Shown: positions 58,467 to 64,000 of the stretch, piece after piece
How the letters are laid out: each line of letters opens with the position of its first letter
Position numbering within the stretch: position 1 is the first letter of the stretch
From: Acanthococcus lagerstroemiae
Lineage: Eukaryota > Arthropoda > Insecta > Hemiptera > Eriococcidae
Assembly (NCBI GenBank): GCA_031841125.1
Contig: CM063108.1
Span: 45,964,122 to 46,028,121 of the forward strand
Length of the DNA stretch: 64,000 nucleotides
Direction of reading: 5' to 3'
Translations under genes and position numbers: made by a program
Notes under the pieces: generated by a model
What the model saw: only the letters and a program-made list of their open reading frames with translations
Told to the model about the DNA's origin: nothing
Database searches by the model: none

Positions 58467-60024
58467 CTAGAAATCCCTAACTAGGAACACAAAAATCTTA
58501 TCAAAAATTTCAAGGTGAAGGAAATTGATAAGCTCAACCCGAAGAAGGCAGCCAATAATGACGAAATACCAGTCACGGTCTAGAAAGAGCTGTTGAGGAC
58601 AGGTACCTCTATGGGTATCGTGATTATAACTTACATAGTCAATGCAAATTTACGACTAGAACATGTTCCGATAAGCTTCAAAATCGCAAAAATAGTAATG
58701 ATCCCTAAGCCAGGAGAACCAAAGGCGGAGGCTGTGTCTTACAGGCCAATCTCACTGCTCACTGCTCTATCGAAACTGTTCGAGAAACTCGTACTGAAGC
58801 GCATAAAGCCACTGATTGTCTTCTACAATCATCAATTCGGATTCCAAGAAGCACATGCAACAGTAGACCAGGTCCAGCGGATCACAAGTGTGATAGAGAG
58901 AGCGTTTGAAGAAAAACAGTACCTATTGCCCCACGGTATTTATCGACATTTCGCAGACATTCGACAGAGCGTGGCATGCTGGACTAATACACAAAATCAG
59001 CATGGTACTGCAGAAATCATACCTAGAGAGTCGAACATTCTACGTGATGGAGGAGAATGACCGATCAACAACCTATCCAATCCTGGCAGGAGTCCCACAG
59101 GGGGATGAGTGTCCTGGGACCTACACTCTATTTACTATTCACTGCTGACCTACCATCCCCGGCTGAAACTACTGCGGCAACTTTTGCAGATGACGCTACG
59201 CTATCCTTTCCGTTTGCAAATCACAAAAAAACGCAACAGCTAATCTCCAGCTAGCAGTTAACGAGTTAAGTCAATGGGCAAGGGACTGGAGAATAATGAT
59301 CAATTCGCAGAAGACGGTGCACGTCACTTATGCACTCTTAACACGAAAGCAAAGTACAAGGTCTACCTCAACGGAACACCAATCGCACAAGAAGACTCAG
59401 CCAAATATCTCGGTGTCCACCTTGATACGAGATTGAATTACGAAACCCACGTACAGATGAAGAGAGAACAACTTGTTATTAAATTCCAGCAAATATACCG
59501 GCGCTGATAGGCAGACGCCCCAAGCTAAGTCTACACTGTAAGCGACTGTTATACATGTAGGGGGCGAGATCAGTGTGGACGCACGCTGTTCAGGTCTGGG
59601 GCTGTACTAAGCTCTCTAACAGACTGATTATCTAACGAGTAGGTATAGAATAAATTCCTGAAAGCAATGACCAACGCTTGTCGACCCACTTGAATGATGG
59701 ACCTTCACCAAGATCTTCAAATCGCCGATGTTAACCAAACAATAAAAACGTACGCCGGAAACCACGAAAAAAGGCTGCATAATCATCCGAATCCAGAGGC
59801 GCTCGAGCTGTTGCTGAGTGCTAAGTTGGAAGACTGCATAGAACAAAACCTGGCGAATTAGTTTAGAATTAGTTTAGCATGCAATTCCAATATTGAGAAC
59901 AAATAAGCGCAGATTGATGAAGCCGGCGCTATGAACGTAAGCCTATAATACTAATCACCATAAGTACCTACTAATTAAAAATGTATTTAATTTTAAGATT
60001 GTACTAGAAGAAAAAAACAAAAAA
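58467..60024 (+). mobile_element. 5'-truncated Jockey-clade LINE inside the RTE
   Basis: AAAGAC occurs at 58461-58466 and 60025-60030; the second copy is directly preceded by an A-rich tail, as expected for target-primed insertion. If the fragment is removed, the RTE frame continues unbroken from F-T-I-K-T into D-N-S-T-T-R-N-R-D-E-I-L, which strongly supports the borders. Confidence 0.88.
58490..59870 (+). pseudogene. Jockey-clade reverse transcriptase
   Basis: In order: EIDKLNPKKAANNDEI, AKIVMIPKPGEPK, VSYRPISLLTALSKLFEKL, NHQFGFQEAHATVDQVQRIT, then in another frame VFIDISQTFDRAWHAGLIHK, ILAGVPQG, GPTLYLLFTADLPSP, TFADDATLSF (catalytic FADD), LSQWARDWRIMINSQKT and KYLGVHLDTRLNYETHV. A C-terminal HPNPEALELL follows. 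This motif string is diagnostic of Jockey LINEs. There are at least four frameshifts and several stops. No RNase H, as usual for the clade. Confidence 0.9.
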
Positions 60025-60142
60025 AAAGACAGACAACTCAACCACTCGCAACAGGGACGAAATCTTAAACGTTGCAACGACATTCTACGTGGAACTATAC
60101 AACGACGTTAGAATAAACCAAAGAATAGACCTATTAAATATA
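60025..60142 (+). pseudogene. RTE LINE copy 2, part 2
   Basis: DNSTTRNRDEILNVATTFY and VELYND match the 'NREEILEVATDFYRNLYS' segment just before RTE reverse transcriptase. The reading frame is intact until the SINE inserts after QRIDLLNI. Confidence 0.8.
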
Positions 60143-60364
60143 GGAGTCTGGTTGGCCGAGTGGATAGCGCGCAGGTCTCAGAATCCGGAAGCCCTGGGTT
60201 CGAGCCCACGTAGTAACTCGCTACATTTCGAACTAAGCCAGGTTTTCGACAAGAAGTGAAGAGGGCTAAGACAGCCCCTAACAGCCTCCCCGACGTCTCT
60301 GAGGTAATGCTCGAAAGAGCGGATTCCAGAGCTCGAGTTGAGAGCAAAAATTAGAAACGAGACC
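60143..60364 (+). mobile_element. tRNA-derived SINE, full-length or nearly so (copy C)
   Basis: The head is tRNA-like: box A TGGCCGAGTGGATAGCGCG and box B GGTTCGAGCCC, spaced as in a Leu/Ser-type tRNA, giving an internal RNA polymerase III promoter. A ~130-bp non-tRNA body ends in a short A-rich stretch (GCAAAAATTAG). ATTAAATA lies just before (60133) and just after (60365), a likely target duplication. Two truncated relatives lie at 1.86 and 36.6 kb on the other strand. Confidence 0.88.
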
Positions 60365-61138
60365 ATTAAATAATAATATAGACGTTCCGTGTATACTACC
60401 CTCGGCAACCTAAAAAGTCAAGTAAACTGAATAAAAACAAAATATCAGGCCCAGACAATATCGAAAATAAAGTCAGTAAAGATGCCCTGATAGTACCTCT
60501 AACAATCTTATTCAGTAAAATAACTGAAACGCAAACGACCCCAGAACAGTGGAACACAGCTGAGATACTTAATACTTCTACACAAGAAAGGGGACAGGGG
60601 AAACATAAAAAAAACTACCGCCCAATAAGCCTGACATCAAACCTGAGCAAAGTGTTTCAAAAAATTATGAAGGATAGAATATAGCTACCCAGTATTAGAT
60701 ATGAATCAACCCTATAAACAAGCGGGCTTCCGGAGAAATATTATTCTAAGTAGACCATATTATACATATGATAAATCAACATTTGAAAAAAAAAACACGG
60801 GAATATAATTTAGAAGTCAACGCTCTTTTTATAGATTTTAAAATAAAGCATTTGACAAGATATATCAAGATAAAATAATATGTGGTTATAGCTCTCACTG
60901 AGCAAAGTATACCCACAATAATTATCAACATCCTCCAAAAACTTAACTGCAGCGCATTCGTTTATCTAAGATTGAGGGGGGGAGGGGGAATTCGAAATAC
61001 GGAGAGACGTAAAGCAGGGCGACTCGCTCTCACCAGAACTACTCAGTGCGATACTAGAACAGGTCTTTCGATAATTAAACTGGGGAGAAAAAGGAATCAA
61101 AATTGATGGTAAATATCTGAATAATCTTAGATTTAAGA
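60365..61138 (+). pseudogene. RTE LINE copy 2, part 3: reverse transcriptase
   Basis: After the SINE the frame gives KLNKNKISGPDNIENKVSKD, TETQTTPEQWNTAEIL, KKNYRPISLTSNLSKVFQKI, remnants of the A and B motifs with many stops, a QGDSLSPEL-like segment near 61015, and GIKIDGKYLNNLRF. The next residues expected are the catalytic F-A-D-D, and exactly there another LINE is inserted. Confidence 0.8.
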
Positions 61139-62624
61139 CCCAGTGTTCTGAAGTGCTTCTCACATCCTTCCAAAGGATGTAGCAGAGGACTATTCATTCA
61201 GTTATACCAAACTCTGATCCCATCTGACATAGTTTACGGATCACCCATGTATAGACTTGCCTCTCCCTCATACTTAGAGCTTCTTGACACTGTTCAAAAT
61301 GCGGGTTTACGGATCGCCATTGGCGCCTTTCGCACTAGCCCAGCTTTGAGTATGTGTGCCGATGCTGGAATTCCTCCTCTCTCTTACCACCGACTGCAAC
61401 TCAGGGCCAAACTTTTCGTTATGATAGCACATAACCCTAATTTTCCTGCCTATGAGTATCTCTTTAACCCTTCAAACTACACCCTTCTTCCTAAATCTTC
61501 AGTTCCTCTCTGCACTTACATTCACACTTTGAATGGACACTGTCCCGTACCTTTTCCTACAATTCACTACCAACAATCCATACATCACCCCCACCCTGGT
61601 AGTTGAATCTTCCCCTGTGCTATTTTGAACTTACAGAATTCTCTAAAAAATCTACACCCCCCCCCCAAGTTTATCGGACACATTTGCAAGAAATTCTGGA
61701 CCGCTTTCCAGACCGTATCCTATGCCTCACTGATGATTCAAAGTACAACCGATACACCGCTTAGGCCTACTCCATAGAAGTCTACTACACTCTTTCCGAA
61801 TTAAAAACACAGCGTCCGTCTACATAGCCGAACTCCATGCTATCTCGCTCGAAGACCCACCCACCCCCACCCACTATCTGATCCGCTCAGATTCACTTTC
61901 CTCTTTAAGGTCTATTTCTGATCGCCTTTCAACACACACTCTCATCCAACGCATCCATCTCATTCTCCACCTCATTTCCTTCACCACCAAGAGCATTTCA
62001 CTCATCTGGATCCCAAGCCATATTGGTATCCCAGGAAATGAGGCAGTTGATAAAGCAGCACAGCAAGCTACACAGCTCCCATATATCACTCGTCACCTCC
62101 CTATCTCAACAGATCTCACTTCCGCCATTCGACAGATCATTTTGCGTAAGTGGTTCAAAGAGTGACGGTATCAAGCCTCTCGGTACAACAAGCTCGCACA
62201 GATCAAGCTTACTCCTGGTCAACGTCCCAACGTTCCTCCCGCTGCGAGGAAGTTATCTCACCCGCCTAAGGATTGGACATACACGCCTCACACACGTACG
62301 CATCTTCTCACTAACCTTTAACCCCTCAACTGCCCACACTGTGAAGATGAAGACCTCTCACCGTGGACCATCTCTTCTCAGGCCTCTCCCTCACCTATCT
62401 TTGTAACTCTCACCACGCCCCCACAGCCGAATTTCGGCCCTCTCCAACTCCCACAAGCACATGAACAACACCCTCATCTACCTTTCCGCTGCTGGATACC
62501 TCTACGACATGTAGACAACAACCTTTTCTGAGCCCATAGCCCGAGAGTGTAGCTCCGTGACTCGATAATAATATGTAATAAATAAATTAAATGAAATTTA
62601 AAAAAAAAAAAACAAAAAAGATAA
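61139..62624 (+). mobile_element. 5'-truncated RNase H LINE inside the RTE
   Basis: TAAGA stands at 61134-61138 and 62625-62629. The insert ends in an A-rich tail (62600-62620). On removal, the RTE continues from NLRF to D-N-I-V-L-L-G-K, the expected continuation of its catalytic F-A-D-D-I-V-L motif with one base lost. Confidence 0.8.
61150..62570 (+). pseudogene. I/Jockey-group LINE: RT end and RNase H
   Basis: QLYQTLIPSDIVYGSPMYRL and LLDTVQNAGLRIAIGAFRTS are the classic end of the RT region. RNase H follows in broken frames with all four acidic positions visible: DDSKY (Asp), IAELHAIS (Glu), RSDSLSSLRSI (Asp) and HIGIPGNEAVDKAAQQA (Asp). The C-terminal LTRLRIGHTRLTHVR motif follows. Frameshifts separate the segments. 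The minus-strand tail at 6.1-6.5 kb is from a related element. Confidence 0.88.
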
Positions 62625-62931
62625 TAAGATAATATAGTTCTATTAGGAAAGAAAATCTTAGAGAACTGGAGATGATAACCGTATTGAAACAGGCAAGTGC
62701 GGCGGTAAGCCTAACAATATACCTGAGAAAAACGTTCTTCCTCTCGTTAGATCCTGATGCTAAATGATCACTCAATGACGCTGAAATCGAAAATGAGAAG
62801 AAAACCAATTACCCAGGCCAGACAATATCAATTAATAAACAAGCAGCAATGCTGCACGACTAAGGTCGGCAAATGCTGCAATTCTTATCGTCTGAATTCT
62901 GCTAAACATTAGCGCACTCTATATTCATCAA
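62625..62931 (+). pseudogene. RTE LINE copy 2, part 4: after the catalytic motif
   Basis: NLRELEMITVLKQASAAVSL, TIYLRKTFF and, after a stop, TNYPGQTISINKQAAM correspond to the 'EL..MI..L...S..VGL.INL.KT' and 'YLGQ.IS' segments that follow the YADD box in RTE RTs. Confidence 0.75.
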
Positions 62932-63181
62932 CAAGGCCGAATTTAAGATTTCATGGCTCTGGGGCCCAGGAAGATGTGGAGGCCCCAAAGTGTCAAGATA
63001 CCCCCCCCCCCCTAAAAAAAAAATTTAAAAAAAACTGAAGTTCAAAATTACGAGTAAAAATAATTCGGAGTACACATAAAGTATGAACAACATAGGTATA
63101 ATATGTGTATTTGTAATAACGACACTTTCATTACTTTTGTGGAGGCCCGGAGCCCTGGGCCCCACCCTAAATCCGGCCCTG
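62932..63181. mobile_element. hAT-like MITE with perfect 8-bp target duplication
   Basis: Flanked by TTCATCAA at 62924-62931 and 63182-63189. Ends are CAAGGCCGAATTTAAGATTT and, inverted, CAGGGCCGGATTTAGG. The 250-bp interior has C10 and A-rich tracts and no coding sense. Confidence 0.92.
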
Positions 63182-63189
63182 TTCATCAA

Positions 63190-63790
63190 TAATAAACATC
63201 CTACAAAACTACGAACTACGACAGAATCGCCATCCATTTACCACTTGATAACGTCTGAGTACTGAACAACTTGAAGAATAATTAGAAAAAAGCGATCGCA
63301 ATAGGGTCTAGCCGACCCTAAAAATGGACTCTGAGCTACACAAAAGAATACAAAACAGATGGAAAAGTTTTTGAGCCTTAAAATATGTCCTCAAAAGTAA
63401 TAATATGAAGATAAAAACAAAAGTAAAAGTATTTAGGTAAGCAAAAGACAAGGTAGAGAACAGAAAACTTATACGAAAAAAAAAATCGAATACAATAACA
63501 TACAAAATTAAGAACTTCAAATTCGCGTCTGCAGGACATCTATCGAGAGAAAGACGATAAATGACACAAAAGAATAAGGAACTGGACCCCGCATGGGCTA
63601 AAACAAAGGAAGAGGAGGCCAACAATCAGATGGCGCGATGAGATCGAAAAAAACAGTAGGAATAGTCTGGGGTAGAGTGGCCCAAAATCGCCAAACTTGG
63701 ATATCCACGGGGAGGGTCTATACCCGCGAGCGTGATGCGTTGACCTGATGGTGTACATAGCTTTGAATGTGCTGTACGCACTAGGTTTAC
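63190..63790 (+). pseudogene. RTE LINE copy 2, part 5: C-terminal domain
   Basis: ELHKRIQNRWKSF fits 'EI.RRI...W.AF' of the RTE thumb. FASAGHLSRERR fits 'W.WAGHLAR', RWRDEIEK fits 'RW.DDI.K', and WGRVAQNRQTWISTGRVY fits 'W.R.AQDR..W...G.AY' at the protein's end. All are in the right order, with frameshifts between them. A TAATAATAA-like tail near 63790-63805 may be the 3' end. Confidence 0.75.
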
Positions 63791-63805
63791 AAAGACTGTA
63801 ATAAT

Positions 63806-64000
63806 AACAACATGTAGGTATAAGCATCGACAATAAGATGTTTGAAGTTATTTCTCTTTGAAACCGGCTACCAATAATGGTCCGCGGGGTGTTAAACATG
63901 ACCCCCTCCCCCGAACAGATTTCTCAAACATTTTTCGATTTCAAAAAAGATGGGATCTTAGACCGAAAAAAACAAGTCAACATACAGAGAGCAAAGTATT
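63806..64000. other. No gene recognised
   Basis: AT-rich sequence after the RTE 3' end; nothing identifiable. Confidence 0.4.

Noticed and set aside
60146..60215. A genuine tRNA gene
   Set aside because: Box A and box B are present, but the acceptor stem does not close and the sequence continues into a repeated SINE body with target duplications.
1..64000. CRISPR arrays, bacterial operons or phage genes
   Set aside because: No regularly spaced identical repeats with unique spacers, no ribosome-binding-site-led gene trains; the tandem repeats found are contiguous and diverged.

Overview
The window looks like nuclear DNA of an arthropod, probably an insect; the species cannot be fixed from sequence alone. 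The reasons are an AT-rich composition, one spliced gene with canonical GT-AG introns up to 11.6 kb, and dense interspersed repeats of insect type: RTE-, Jockey- and RNase H-bearing LINEs, a tRNA-derived SINE, hAT-like MITEs with 8-bp target duplications, and pogo- and piggyBac-like termini. There is no sign of bacterial operons, and long open frames are almost absent outside transposons.

Layout. 0-6.5 kb: an RTE LINE scrap, a hairpin, a SINE scrap, a minisatellite, a diverged ~300-bp tandem repeat (3.4 units) and the 3' end of a minus-strand LINE. 6.5-11.5 kb: essentially empty. 11.5-14.8 kb: a 3.3-kb terminal-inverted-repeat (TIR) element with GC-rich subterminal motif arrays and a small two-exon reading frame on the minus strand. 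15.2-16.8 kb: a nested MITE stack. 17.9-33.9 kb: five consecutive in-frame exons of one plus-strand gene for a multi-pass membrane protein, resembling the PRRT3/PRRT4 (proline-rich transmembrane) family. Its third intron holds a 4.2-kb TIR element (itself carrying a 1.6-kb insertion), a hAT-like MITE and an internally deleted pogo-like transposon. 34-48 kb: MITEs, a second SINE copy, a 205-bp near-perfect hairpin, a second diverged tandem repeat (~360-560-bp units) and long stretches with nothing recognisable. 48-54 kb and 57.8-63.8 kb: two degenerate RTE LINEs, each split open by later insertions.

The strongest message is the insertion history. At 48-54 kb an RTE copy carries a hAT-like MITE, which carries both a 1.26-kb TIR element and a palindromic element; the palindrome is split by a 5'-truncated RNase H LINE with a 13-bp target duplication. 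At 57.8-63.8 kb another RTE copy is split by a Jockey fragment, a SINE, an RNase H LINE fragment and a MITE, and the RTE reading frame or homology resumes after each.

Only the membrane-protein exons look like a functioning host gene. Its first and last exons were not found, so it is partial. Family names rest on motif recognition by eye; no database search was possible.
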